The position numbers were made by a program, and so were the translations under genes. A stretch of DNA of 64,000 nucleotides, from assembly GCF_051251085.1 (NCBI RefSeq), contig NZ_JBPCZH010000002.1:310001-374000 (forward strand), in the 5' to 3' direction. A model generated the notes under the pieces. That model did no database searches, was not told where the DNA came from, and saw only the letters and a list, made by a program, of their open reading frames with translations. This document shows positions 8,383-17,711 of this stretch, piece after piece. Numbering within the stretch: the first letter of the stretch is position 1; the number at the start of each line of letters is the position of its first letter. The stretch is from Cernens ardua. Lineage in GTDB: Bacteria > Pseudomonadota > Gammaproteobacteria > Pseudomonadales > Halomonadaceae.

Positions 8383-9681
8383 TCAATGTAGCTTGAGTTT
8401 TGGCTGCAACCATCGATTCAGTCGGTCTACAATCACCTTGGCGATAGTTCTTGGCCAACCGTATATGGCAAGCTGGTGCATGCGGTAAAGTGAAGTGTAT
8501 GAGATTTTCGCCAGCCATCCTTCAACAAAGAACCCACGCATTGATGTCCCTCGCATAATGCTTCCGAATGTTTGAAATTTCGAAAGCGATACCAGCGAGC
8601 CCATATCCTTATAGATAAATGGTTTTAATTCATCCCCTCTTAGCAAGCGTTTGAAATTAGCCAGCAGTTGAGAGGACATTTGATGAGCCGCTTGAGCTCT
8701 GGGCGGTACGAATCGGTTTTGTGGTTGAGGACAGGCCGCACAATCACCAATCGCAAAAATGCGTGGATCATCAATACTTCGTAGTGTTTCCTCGACCAGC
8801 ACCTGGTAATTGGGGCGCGTAGAAAGTCCCAGAGTTGAAAGAAGTCGGGGGCCTCTAACGCCTGCGGCCCACACCAGCAGATCAGCATTTATGCGTGCGC
8901 CTGTGGTAGTCTCGAAGCCTTTCTCATCCGCCTGTGATACCTGGGTGCCCGTGTGTATTTCGACACCTAATACTTGCAGCTGCCGATTCACTTTTTCACT
9001 GATACGTTCACCCAGAGCAGGCAGGATGCGTGGAGCCGCTTCTATCAGATGTACTTTCAAGCTATTGCGGGGAAAATCGTTGGCGTTGTAGCTATTCAGC
9101 ATTTCGATTGCATTGAAAAGCTCGGCCGAGAGCTCAACCCCGGTTGCCCCTGCGCCTACAATAGCCACGGTCAAATCACTTCCCTCATGTTTCTCTGAAC
9201 TGGCCGTACGAAGGAAGGTATTCAGCATTTCTCGACGAAAGTATTCAGCCTGTTGAGGGGAGTCCAGAAAGAAACAATGATCTTTTACCCCTGGCGTTCC
9301 AAAGTCGTTGGAGACGCTTCCCAATGCAAGTACCAGATAATCATACTCGATATGCCTTTCAGGCAATATTTGCTGATGTTTATCATCATTGATGGGGGCG
9401 AGGGTGACCTTTTGTGCCTCCCTGTTCAATCCGCTCATCGTACCGAGTTGGAAACGATAGTGATTGGACCTGGAGTGGCTTTGGTAAGATACCTGATCAA
9501 GATCAGTATCGATGGCCCCTACGGCGACTTCATGCAACAGGGGTTTCCAAATATGGGTTGGGTTGCGATCAACCAGAATAATGTCGGCTTTTTTTCGTCG
9601 TCCAAGCGCTCTTCCCAAACGGGTTGCCAACTCTATGCCTCCCGCACCACCGCCTACAATTACTATACGAGGAAGCGTCAT
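8383..9681 (-). CDS. ndh: Type II NADH:quinone oxidoreductase (NDH-2)
   Basis: Single-subunit, non-proton-pumping flavoprotein that passes electrons from NADH to quinone at the inner membrane. The N-terminal FAD-binding motif VIVGGGAGGIELA and a second dinucleotide motif VAIVGAGATGVELSAE near residue 170 are clear, as are the family blocks LLVWAAGVRGP and IFAIGDCAACP. Its 432 residues match the E. coli enzyme (434). GGAG lies just upstream of the ATG. It stands alone between gene-free stretches and probably forms its own transcript. Confidence 0.95.
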   Translation of the reverse strand: MTLPRIVIVGGGAGGIELATRLGRALGRRKKADIILVDRNPTHIWKPLLHEVAVGAIDTDLDQVSYQSHSRSNHYRFQLGTMSGLNREAQKVTLAPINDDKHQQILPERHIEYDYLVLALGSVSNDFGTPGVKDHCFFLDSPQQAEYFRREMLNTFLRTASSEKHEGSDLTVAIVGAGATGVELSAELFNAIEMLNSYNANDFPRNSLKVHLIEAAPRILPALGERISEKVNRQLQVLGVEIHTGTQVSQADEKGFETTTGARINADLLVWAAGVRGPRLLSTLGLSTRPNYQVLVEETLRSIDDPRIFAIGDCAACPQPQNRFVPPRAQAAHQMSSQLLANFKRLLRGDELKPFIYKDMGSLVSLSKFQTFGSIMRGTSMRGFFVEGWLAKISYTSLYRMHQLAIYGWPRTIAKVIVDRLNRWLQPKLKLH

Positions 9682-10200
9682 ACGTACTCCAGAGCAGTAC
9701 AGTCATTAGAATTCTGTTTACAAGTTTAGCAGCATCTGATGCGGTATAGGGCGCTATCGCTTTCGACGATAGGGTAATATGACCCTCCAAATTGATCGAA
9801 TGCGGGTGTGATAACTACCGTGTGGTTTCTAAATACTTCCAATGGGAACGTAATAGGCAGATATGTACTACATTAAGTCAATGAATGAGTTCATGCTGTT
9901 TAACCGCTAAGTGCAGGTAAAAATTGTGGAGATATGGGCGTATGAACTGAAAAGCACTGTTCTGAGCTCTCTTCTCAAAAGGGCTGATTTAATGACATCA
10001 GCCAAATGGTATTGAATAGAGGTTGAATAAGTGCAGGCGAAGGTAGTGAGACGTTAGGGGGGGTGTTAGGATACTGTATCTGATTTCAATGGTTATTTTG
10101 TTTTGCGCTTGAGACTTTTGTCTTTATGTAAGTTGCTTTCCTGTGAGTAAGTAATTTTTCTAACATTTTGTACATGTTTTTGATAAAAGGAGTACTGCGC
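9682..10200. other. Gene-free stretch between ndh and gph
   Basis: Divergent intergenic region that must hold the promoters of ndh and gph. Apart from the gph ribosome site AAAGGAG at about 10186-10192, no specific motif or repeat was recognised. Confidence 0.5.
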
Positions 10201-10869
10201 GTGCATCCCGCACTCGATTCCATCCGACTCATCATCTGTGACCTTGATGGAACCTTGGTAAATTCCTTGCCGGATCTTTCCCATGCGCTCGACTCAATGT
10301 TGAAAGAGGCTGGATTCTCCCCCGCTGGCCAAGAGAAAGCCGCTATCTGGATTGGTAATGGTACACGCATGTTAGTGCGTCGAGCCCTGGTGGATGCTGG
10401 GCTTACCGAAGGCGATATTGATGCCCAGTTGGACAGGTATCTGGCGTCTTTCGACGCTCATTACGCCAACCATGTATGTGAACAATCCTACGTGTATGAA
10501 GGTGTGAGGGACTTTCTTCATATAAATAGGGAAGCCGGTTTTTTATTCGCGATCGTGACCAACAAGCCTAGCGTTTTTGTTGGCCCTATTCTCGAAACAC
10601 TGGGCATAAACGATATTTTTGACGTTGTCGTTGGTGGAGACGAACTTGAGGCGAAAAAACCGGACCCCGCTCAGTTACACCATGTTTGTGATGTGCTGGG
10701 TATAGACCCGGAAAGCTGTTTGATGGTGGGGGATTCACGTAATGATATTCAGGCGGCCAAAAGTGTTCCCATGCGCTCTCTTGCAGTAACTTACGGATAT
10801 AATCATGGAGAGCCGATAGAGCTTAGTGATCCGGATTGGCTGGTAGAATCCCTGGAGGATGTCGTTTGA
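10201..10869 (+). CDS. gph: Phosphoglycolate phosphatase (HAD family)
   Basis: Hydrolyses 2-phosphoglycolate, a by-product of DNA repair and oxidative damage. HAD motif I DLDGTLVNS, motif II around IVTNKP, and motif III/IV with KKPDP and GDSRND are all present; length is 222 residues. A GTG start at 10201 is chosen because AAAGGAG precedes it by about 9 bases; the frame continues 11 codons upstream to an ATG at 10168 without a ribosome site. It precedes trpE, the same order as in Pseudomonas. Confidence 0.92.
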   Translation: MHPALDSIRLIICDLDGTLVNSLPDLSHALDSMLKEAGFSPAGQEKAAIWIGNGTRMLVRRALVDAGLTEGDIDAQLDRYLASFDAHYANHVCEQSYVYEGVRDFLHINREAGFLFAIVTNKPSVFVGPILETLGINDIFDVVVGGDELEAKKPDPAQLHHVCDVLGIDPESCLMVGDSRNDIQAAKSVPMRSLAVTYGYNHGEPIELSDPDWLVESLEDVV

Positions 10870-11326
10870 TGACCCAGTGTATAGTTGCGCTTACCGGATA
10901 ACGTGATCCCGTTGAAGGGCGGGCAAGTGGCTGTTTCTTAAGGTCTAAAATTTCTGGATTGAAAATAAAGGAAGTAGCTTGCCTATGAGCTCTCGCTTTC
11001 TCCAAAGATTTAAATTTCTTCAGAAATTACAACCCTATGAAGTAAATCTGCCAAGATCAAAACGACCAAAAGCAAAACACGTCTTCGCTTCATGCCTCAT
11101 GGTGCCAAGAGCTGCATCCCATCCTTGCAGACGGTATCATAAGTGCATGTCGTACTAAGTTGTACCCGTGTTTCTTGGCGTGGCTTGATCCGTGGTTTTC
11201 GCTCAAGGGAATACGGGATATAGCGCATGAATGCTTTGCATGCGTATCGTTTTCAATAAAAAGCAAGAAGACCGGCCTTTAAATAACAAATGAGCCGGCA
11301 TTTAATACTGCCACAAGGATTTTAAA
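10870..11326. other. Intergenic region between gph and trpE
   Basis: 457 bases without a supported gene. A CCGGC/GCCGG hairpin near 11272-11299 precedes trpE but lacks a T-run. A frame around 11160-11200 holds two Trp codons three codons apart, but no convincing start or ribosome site. A trp-type leader peptide is therefore possible but unproven. An AAGGA site lies before the trpE ATG. Confidence 0.5.
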
Positions 11327-12808
11327 ATGACGCCCGAGCGTTTTGCTGAACTTGCCGAGCAAGGTTATAACCGGATTCCCGTTACTCGGGAAATTCTGGC
11401 TGACCTTGATACTCCCCTCTCTACTTATCTCAAGTTGGCAGATGAACCTTGGACCTTTTTGCTCGAGTCGGTTCAAGGGGGCGAAAAGTGGGGGCGTTAC
11501 TCCATTATTGGATTACCGTGTCGTGAACGTATTGAGGTCCATGACTTTACTGTTCAGCACTTCAGGGATGGTGAGCTTGTGGGTGCCAGTGAAGTGGAGG
11601 ACCCCCTTGAGTGGATTGAACAGTTCCGCAAGACTATCAATGTACCTGAGGTCGGTAATACCGCCATGTTCGGTGGTGGTCTGGTGGGGTATTTCGGTTT
11701 TGAAACGGTGCGTTATATCGAGCCCAAGTTACGCAATAATATAAAACCGGATCCAATGAATATTCCTGACATCCTGTTATTGGTATGTCAGGAAGCGTTG
11801 ATCTTTGACAATCTTTCAGGCCGGATAACGGTACTGACACATGCTGATCCCGCACAGCCTAATGCGTTGGGTCTGGCAAACAAACGGATAGACGATCTGG
11901 TTCGAGAACTGCGTGACCGAACAGTGTCATTGCGTAGCCCCGGTACAGGTCGAGTGATTGATGAAAACAATTTTTCGGGCAGTTTCACGGAACAAGGTTA
12001 CAAAGAGGCTGTTGGAACCATTAAGCAGTACGTTCTTTCAGGCGATTTGATGCAATGTGTTCCTTCACAGCGCATGAGTATCGAATACAAGGCTACACCT
12101 TTGGATTTGTATCGGGCTCTTCGTACACTCAACCCGTCCCCCTATATGTATTTCTTCAATTTGGCTGACCACTATGTGGTGGGTTCTTCACCAGAGATAC
12201 TGGCACGGCTGGAGGAAGGGGAAGTTACTGTACGTCCTATAGCCGGAACGCGGAAAAGAGGGCGGGATGCAGAGGAAGACCTTCAGCTTGAGCAGGAGCT
12301 GCTCTCCGATCCCAAGGAGCGAGCGGAACATGTCATGCTGATTGACCTGGGACGTAATGATGCGGGGCGTATCTGTATCGATGGTACCGTTAAACTGACG
12401 GATAAAATGACGATCGAACGATACTCGCATGTCATGCATATCGTCTCCAATGTCAATGGTCGGCTTCGTCCCGAGTTGGGTCCCATGGATGTGTTGCGAG
12501 CCACTTTCCCCGCCGGCACCGTCTCCGGGGCAGCCAAGGTGCGGGCCCTTGAAGTCATTAATGAAATAGAGCCAGTCAAGCGTAATATCTATTCAGGCGC
12601 GGTGGGCTATATTTCATGGCAAGGTAATATGGATACAGCGATTGCCATCCGTACCGGTGTAATCAAGGACGGGCAATTGCATGTTCAGGCGGGAGGGGGC
12701 ATCGTGGCAGATTCCAATCCCGAGGATGAATGGCAGGAAACATTGAATAAACGTCGTGCGCTATTTACCGCTGCGGCCATGGCCGAAAAAGGTTTGGATG
12801 AACTGTAA
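11327..12808 (+). CDS. trpE: Anthranilate synthase component I
   Basis: Converts chorismate to anthranilate with the TrpG amidotransferase, the first committed step of tryptophan synthesis. The chorismate-binding domain blocks are clear: PIAGTRKRGRD, DLGRNDAGR, ATFPAGTVSGAAK and QAGGGIVADS near the C-terminus. An N-terminal feedback-type LLESVQGGEKWGRYS element (tryptophan binding in the family) is present. Its 493 residues match Pseudomonas-type TrpE. The ATG follows AAGGATT. Its partner trpG lies 12 kb downstream with trpD and trpC. Confidence 0.97.
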   Translation: MTPERFAELAEQGYNRIPVTREILADLDTPLSTYLKLADEPWTFLLESVQGGEKWGRYSIIGLPCRERIEVHDFTVQHFRDGELVGASEVEDPLEWIEQFRKTINVPEVGNTAMFGGGLVGYFGFETVRYIEPKLRNNIKPDPMNIPDILLLVCQEALIFDNLSGRITVLTHADPAQPNALGLANKRIDDLVRELRDRTVSLRSPGTGRVIDENNFSGSFTEQGYKEAVGTIKQYVLSGDLMQCVPSQRMSIEYKATPLDLYRALRTLNPSPYMYFFNLADHYVVGSSPEILARLEEGEVTVRPIAGTRKRGRDAEEDLQLEQELLSDPKERAEHVMLIDLGRNDAGRICIDGTVKLTDKMTIERYSHVMHIVSNVNGRLRPELGPMDVLRATFPAGTVSGAAKVRALEVINEIEPVKRNIYSGAVGYISWQGNMDTAIAIRTGVIKDGQLHVQAGGGIVADSNPEDEWQETLNKRRALFTAAAMAEKGLDEL

Positions 12809-12997
12809 TCTTCGGCTTTTGCGTCATTCCCTGGCTTTATCAGCTTAGAGGCTAACGCTATCTCAACTTTGCCACTTAGTGAACAGGGCGAGAGGGAAGA
12901 GGGGCTGAGTACCAGATGAATAAGTGGTGTTTCTACTTGTCACTCGCCTTGAGTCGATGTTGAAAGGGTCTTTGCCCGGGAGGTATTTATTACTTAT

Positions 12998-13648
12998 TTG
13001 CATTATACGTTGCTAGGGGTATTGGCATTGTTGCCTATGGCCAACCCTCTGACGAGTGTGTCGCTCATGTTGTCGCTTGGTGCAGAGCTTGATGCCACGG
13101 AGCGTCTTCGGCAGATCAAACGTTCAACTGTTTATATCATTCTGATCATGGTGGTTTGTTACTATGGGGGTAACTTCATCATGTCGGCTTTTGGTATTTC
13201 ACTGCCGGGGTTACGTATCACCGGTGGCCTTGTCGTTGGCTATATTGGCTTTACCATGTTGTTCCCGAGCAGTCAGAGTGAAGAGGATGCCCAACATCAA
13301 ATGTTGAGCAAAGAGGATAAGGAAAAGCCCCATGTGCGTGACTTATCCTTTGTACCTCTTGCTTTGCCCGGTACTGCAGGACCCGGAACGATAGCAGTCA
13401 TTATTAGTGCTGCGGCGTCGGTAACTCCGGATCAGCGTTGGTCGTTAGCCTTGAATGCCGGTGTAATATCATCAATCATCATCATCGCGCTGATCTACTA
13501 CATTGCCATGAAAGGGGCGACGGTCATTATGCGTGTTCTGGGAAAATCGGGCATTGATGCCATTTCCCGGCTGGTGGGCTTCCTGTTGATAGGAATGGGC
13601 GTACAATTTCTCGTTAATGGTATTAGCGTGATCGTTCAACAGGCATAA
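12998..13648 (+). CDS. marC: MarC-family inner membrane protein
   Basis: Polytopic membrane protein of the MarC/UPF0056 family, function unknown; despite its name MarC is not an established resistance determinant. It has about six hydrophobic segments and the family blocks LLPMANPLTSVSL, GISLPGLRITGG and LALPGTAGPGT. From the TTG at 12998 it is 216 residues, slightly shorter at the N-terminus than E. coli MarC (221). No ATG or GTG is available in frame before the upstream stop near 12950. GGGAGG at 12978-12983 is 14 bases from the TTG but 5 from an in-frame ATT at 12989, so a rare ATT start is possible. Confidence 0.88.
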   Translation: MHYTLLGVLALLPMANPLTSVSLMLSLGAELDATERLRQIKRSTVYIILIMVVCYYGGNFIMSAFGISLPGLRITGGLVVGYIGFTMLFPSSQSEEDAQHQMLSKEDKEKPHVRDLSFVPLALPGTAGPGTIAVIISAAASVTPDQRWSLALNAGVISSIIIIALIYYIAMKGATVIMRVLGKSGIDAISRLVGFLLIGMGVQFLVNGISVIVQQA

Positions 13649-13659
13649 GGCGTTATAAA

Positions 13660-13710
13660 GGATATATATAGCCCCTGCAAAGTTTGCATTTTGTAGCAGG
13701 GTCTATATCC
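13660..13710 (+). terminator. Hairpin downstream of marC
   Basis: The arms GGATATATATAGcCCCTGC and GCAGGGtCTATATCC form an imperfect stem just after the marC stop. No T-run follows, so it may act as an mRNA-stabilising hairpin upstream of the stronger terminator at 13721. Confidence 0.5.
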
Positions 13711-13720
13711 TTGCAGACTC

Positions 13721-13777
13721 AAGACGGTAGTCGCTGGTTGCTGTAATTGAACGGCAGCGGGCGGTCGTCTTTTTTTA
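13721..13777 (+). terminator. Rho-independent terminator after marC
   Basis: AAGACG (13721-13726) with an inner CGCTG pairs with CAGCG and CGTCTT (to 13771). A run of T follows directly. Confidence 0.75.
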
Positions 13778-14144
13778 TTTGTAGATAACATTGTTTTGTC
13801 CGCTTTAAAGTCGATCGACTTTTAGTGAACTTACGACGAATCAAGCGTTGTGACATAACGCTATTGCGTATTCCAGCTTGTATGAATACGTCTGAGCAAT
13901 GCGAAAACAGTCAGGTGCTTTGGTTTATCGCTTTGCATGTATCGTTTGGCAACAGAGCAATTGATCATCAATTAATCAGTAGTAGGCACTTTTGAAATAC
14001 TACCCATATTGACCAGCCATGGTCGAATGGGAAGTTCGCGTGCTTTTTTTGCAGGAAGGTCATTGGCGTATTATCACCCGCAAAGGATGAATTACGTCTT
14101 TGGCTTTTTTTGATGGGCCACCAGGTATAAGAACGGTTATCAAA
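13778..14144. other. Leader region of kup
   Basis: About 370 bases with no supported gene, presumably the kup promoter and 5' leader. No riboswitch class was recognised. Confidence 0.5.
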
Positions 14145-16031
14145 ATGACAGAGGATGAACCTACACTCTCGATTTCACCGCGGGAAGAGTCCTGCGTGGG
14201 ATTAATGATTGCTGCGATTGGTGTCGTATTTGGTGATATCGGTACCAGCCCCCTGTATGCGCTGAGAGAAGTACTTACTGGCGGCTATGGTGTAGCGGTA
14301 AATACAACCGGTATTTTGGGTGTATTGTCGCTTATCTTTTGGGCATTGGTTTGGGTAGTCGGATTCAAGTACCTGCTCTTTGTTACCCGCGCAGATAACC
14401 ATGGGGAAGGAGGTATTCTTGCCCTCATGACACTGGTGAGAAGTGCCGTGAAAAAACGGCGTAGCAAGCACTTGCTGGTACTTCTTGGGTTGGCAGGTGC
14501 CGCGTTGCTATACGGTGACAGCATGATCACACCGGCAGTTTCCGTGCTCTCTTCCGTAGAAGGAATCAGTATCGCACACCCGGGGTTAACGCATTTTATC
14601 GTACCGGTTGCCATTGTGATTCTAATGCTGCTTTTTTTGATTCAGCCATTTGGAACAGAGCGCATTGGAAAGTTATTTGGTCCTGTGATCCTCGTCTGGT
14701 TTATTGTGCTGGCACTTGTTGGCCTGAGAGGTATCTGGATGGCTCCTGAAGTACTGATGGCCCTTAACCCCTTGCGGGCCATTTTCTTCTTCCGTGATAA
14801 CCCTGGTGTGGGGATTTCCATTTTTTCTGCGATTACCCTGGCCATCACAGGGGCGGAGGCTCTGTATGCCGACATGGGGCATTTTGGCCGTAATACAATT
14901 GCAAGGGCGTGGTTGCTGATTGCATTTCCTGCATTGGTCCTTAACTATTTTGGTCAAGGCGGGTTAATTCTGTCCCATCAGGGAACGTTGCAGAATCCCT
15001 TCTATGAGCTTGTGCCTCACATGTTACTGCCTTATGTCATCATACTGGCGGCATTGGCATCCATTATTGCTTCGCAGGCTGTTATAACGGCAGCGTTCTC
15101 GATTAGCCAGCAGGCCATCAGTCTGGGCTATTTGCCACGGTTGCGCATTTTCCACACATCGAATGCATCCATCGGGCAAATCTACGTCCCTATTGTCAAT
15201 TGGACGGTGATGATTGGCGTCATCATTCTGGTGTGCAGTTTCCGTAGCTCAGCCAACCTCGCTGCTGCCTATGGGGTGGCTGTGACGGGTACCATGTTGA
15301 TCACCAGTCTGTTGATCTCGGTTGTAATGAATCGTCGCTGGCGCTGGTCATTGATTCGGGTCTTGCCGCTTTCGCTGTTATTCATTGCGGTTGATGTCCT
15401 TCTGTTTGGCTCGAATCTGGTGAAGTTTTTCCACGGGGGCATTGTTCCAATACTTATTGCCATCATCGCTTTCTGGCTGATGATGAGCTGGAATGGCGGT
15501 AAAAAACGTCTCTTGCGTGCGCTTATTCCTCTGGAGCGTTCACTTGGCGAATTCATTGAAGAGTTGCGTGAAAAGCGAATTACCCGTATTGAGGGGCAGG
15601 CCATTTACCTCAGTTCCCCCGGGAGTATGCTGCCAACGGCCCTGAGCCGAAATCTGGATCATAACAAGGTCATTCATGAGCAGATCGTGTTGGTGACTGT
15701 TCGTATATGTGATGTACCGCATCTCAAGCCTCGAGAGCGCTGTGAAGTCACGTTTCAGGAGCAGGGGGTCACCAGTACGGTACTGAAATTCGGTTTCATG
15801 GATAACCCCGATGTACCGGATACACTCGATCGGTTCAGTGAACATTTGGGACACTTGAATATCAATCGGGCCAGTTGGTTTGTTGGGCGTGAAACATTGA
15901 TCGTGAACCAGCGTTTCCGCTGGAATAGTGCGATGTTTCGATTTATGCGCCGAAATGCCAGTGGGCCGATCAATACCTACAGCTTGCCAGCGCGACAGGT
16001 CGTTGAAATCGTTACTCAGGTGGGTTCATAA
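14145..16031 (+). CDS. kup: Kup-family low-affinity K+ uptake system
   Basis: Proton-coupled potassium importer of the inner membrane, used mainly under acidic or high-osmolarity conditions in E. coli. The diagnostic N-terminal block IGVVFGDIGTSPLYALRE, then about 12 membrane segments, NHGEGGILALM, YGDSMITPAVSVLSS and a cytoplasmic C-terminal domain are visible. From the ATG at 14145 it is 628 residues, the usual Kup length. A TTG at 14100 would add 15 residues that do not look like Kup. The ribosome site is weak for either start. Confidence 0.95.
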   Translation: MTEDEPTLSISPREESCVGLMIAAIGVVFGDIGTSPLYALREVLTGGYGVAVNTTGILGVLSLIFWALVWVVGFKYLLFVTRADNHGEGGILALMTLVRSAVKKRRSKHLLVLLGLAGAALLYGDSMITPAVSVLSSVEGISIAHPGLTHFIVPVAIVILMLLFLIQPFGTERIGKLFGPVILVWFIVLALVGLRGIWMAPEVLMALNPLRAIFFFRDNPGVGISIFSAITLAITGAEALYADMGHFGRNTIARAWLLIAFPALVLNYFGQGGLILSHQGTLQNPFYELVPHMLLPYVIILAALASIIASQAVITAAFSISQQAISLGYLPRLRIFHTSNASIGQIYVPIVNWTVMIGVIILVCSFRSSANLAAAYGVAVTGTMLITSLLISVVMNRRWRWSLIRVLPLSLLFIAVDVLLFGSNLVKFFHGGIVPILIAIIAFWLMMSWNGGKKRLLRALIPLERSLGEFIEELREKRITRIEGQAIYLSSPGSMLPTALSRNLDHNKVIHEQIVLVTVRICDVPHLKPRERCEVTFQEQGVTSTVLKFGFMDNPDVPDTLDRFSEHLGHLNINRASWFVGRETLIVNQRFRWNSAMFRFMRRNASGPINTYSLPARQVVEIVTQVGS

Positions 16032-16177
16032 AAACGAAAACAAAGGTTCTGTTGTTCGGAAGAAGGCCTTTGGATGCAAATTTATACTATTTGTGAACAC
16101 TGTTTTCTTATTTTGCTCTTATCATTGTTTGTATGAAGTCAGTAAGACCGAATTTGTACACACTGATGAGGTACGAT

Positions 16178-16630
16178 ATGAAAAAGTACATTGCTATTGC
16201 CGCGTTGGTATTTCCTTTGATGGGTATGTCAGGACTTACGAATGCTGATCCCATGGGCCCTCAGAATGGAAACATGGAAGGGCCTGCGCATGCTATGCAC
16301 GCTGATGGAGGCCCACATGGCGGGCACGGGCATCACCTTCACGGTGGTGACCATAGTGGCCCTCAAGGTGGCCCCGGATATCAGGGAGGGCCGAATGGAG
16401 GCCCACAAGGTGGTTACGGATACGATCAAGGCCCAGGGCCTGACTATGGGTGGAAACAGGGTAATCGTATGCCATTGCACTATTTTCAGGACAATGGTAA
16501 CTGGGTGAATTGGCAAGCGTATGGATTACCTCAGCCGCCGATGGGCCAGCACTGGATACATGCCAATGGCGCCTATTATTTGACGGCTGTAGCCACCGGT
16601 ATCATTGCCAGTATCGTTATGCATCCGTGA
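16178..16630 (+). CDS. Exported Gly/His/Pro-rich protein with RcnB-like C-terminus
   Basis: 150 residues from an ATG preceded by GAGGT. An N-terminal signal peptide (MKKYIAIAALVFPLMG) is followed by a low-complexity region of about 70 residues rich in Gly, His, Pro and Gln. The C-terminal 60 residues resemble the RcnB family: YGWKQGNRMP, NWQAYGLPQPPMGQHW and TGIIASIVMHP. RcnB is a periplasmic protein that affects nickel and cobalt homeostasis in E. coli. The His-rich middle would suit metal binding, but that is inference. It has its own ribosome site and terminator and is not in an efflux operon here. Confidence 0.8.
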   Translation: MKKYIAIAALVFPLMGMSGLTNADPMGPQNGNMEGPAHAMHADGGPHGGHGHHLHGGDHSGPQGGPGYQGGPNGGPQGGYGYDQGPGPDYGWKQGNRMPLHYFQDNGNWVNWQAYGLPQPPMGQHWIHANGAYYLTAVATGIIASIVMHP

Positions 16631-16663
16631 TTCCGCTATCTCAAGGCATATGCCTATCTCTAT

Positions 16664-16694
16664 AACCCTGAGGTTTTGTAACCTCAGGGTTTTC
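16664..16694 (+). terminator. Rho-independent terminator of the RcnB-like gene
   Basis: AACCCTGAGGTT (16664-16675) pairs perfectly with AACCTCAGGGTT (16680-16691) across a 4-base loop, followed by T residues. Confidence 0.92.
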
Positions 16695-17171
16695 CATGCG
16701 AACATTTCCGATTACCTATATAAAATATCCTGTCTTATTGATTTTAATGAATTTTACCTTTTCGCCTTTTTCGGTCAGGTAAATGCCTCCCTTATAAAAC
16801 GTATTCCTGCCATTCACACATTTCGTAAGTACAATGGATTAAATTAATTTCATAAATGAACTAAAAAAATATAGCAAAAAGTTGTATATATTCGGCAGTG
16901 GTCACTATGGCAGATAGCGCGGTCAGGATAGAGTGAACTTCCCATTGTTCTACATAAGGTGCGACATTTTGCCCTATGTTTACACACGTTAAAGCCTCAT
17001 TATTACCTTTACATCATTTCTCAAACACTCTATATTTTTCTTAAATAATATTACATTTGTGTATTAAATGTTGAGATTGCATGGTCATGTCATGTGCCAT
17101 TAATCCTGCATCGTGTATTTCGTCCTTTTTTCGTTTGACTCCCATTACTCTGGTGTAACCCCTATTTACTT
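16695..17171. other. AT-rich stretch before the MarR regulator
   Basis: About 480 AT-rich bases; a short open frame near 16605-16847 has no family resemblance. It presumably holds the promoter and operator of the MarR-efflux operon. No exact MarR palindrome was picked out. Confidence 0.5.
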
Positions 17172-17711
17172 ATGAACAAGTTTGAAAAGCGCTTCGCTGC
17201 TACAGAGAGTCACATTGAGGTCACCCGCCAGTCCTATCCGGCCTTTCCTCGGGAGTCAGCTATTGTTATCCGTTTGATCAAGCACCTCTACCGTGTTGTG
17301 CAGGATCAAACAAACGTGACATTACGCCCCTGGGAAGTTAACCATGCTGAATTCAACCTGCTGATGATGCTACATGGAACGAAAGGGCATTCCATGTCCC
17401 CCTCTGAATTAGGCGAGGCAGCTGGGGAAAAGCTCGCGAATATTACTCGTCTGATCAACCGTTTGACTGAAAAAGGGTTGATTCAACGTGCTCCCAATGA
17501 TGAGGATCGACGCCGTGCTGTTGTCTCCCTGACACATGAAGGACTCGCCTGTGTACAGGAATTCCTGCCTCCCATCAGCCAATTGCTGGAGCAGGAAATG
17601 TGTGCGTTGACACGTCTTGAACAACACATGCTTGAGCTATTGCTGAAAAAAATGCTGACGGGGCTGGAAATGGGTGATCAACAGGATCAGGACGATGTCC
17701 AACACTTCTGA
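17172..17711 (+). CDS. MarR-family transcriptional regulator
   Basis: 179-residue winged-helix regulator. A typical MarR core runs from about residue 55 (NHAEFNLLMMLHG) through the recognition region ANITRLINRLTEKGLI to the wing motif DEDRRRAVVSLTHEG. MarR proteins usually repress the operon they lead and respond to aromatic ligands. It overlaps the FUSC efflux gene by 17 bases, so the two are co-transcribed and this is the likely local regulator. No clear Shine-Dalgarno precedes the ATG, so the start could differ. E. coli slyA next to ydhIJK is the closest arrangement known to me. Confidence 0.88.
   Translation: MNKFEKRFAATESHIEVTRQSYPAFPRESAIVIRLIKHLYRVVQDQTNVTLRPWEVNHAEFNLLMMLHGTKGHSMSPSELGEAAGEKLANITRLINRLTEKGLIQRAPNDEDRRRAVVSLTHEGLACVQEFLPPISQLLEQEMCALTRLEQHMLELLLKKMLTGLEMGDQQDQDDVQHF

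Noticed and set aside
10985..11158. Basic 57-residue frame between gph and trpE with a possible AAGGAAG site
   Set aside because: Spacing is long, composition is rich in rare Arg/Lys codons and nothing is recognised; support too weak.
11160..11283. Possible trpE leader peptide with two Trp codons near 11181 and 11193
   Set aside because: Only TTG starts without ribosome sites, and no terminator/antiterminator pair could be built convincingly before trpE.
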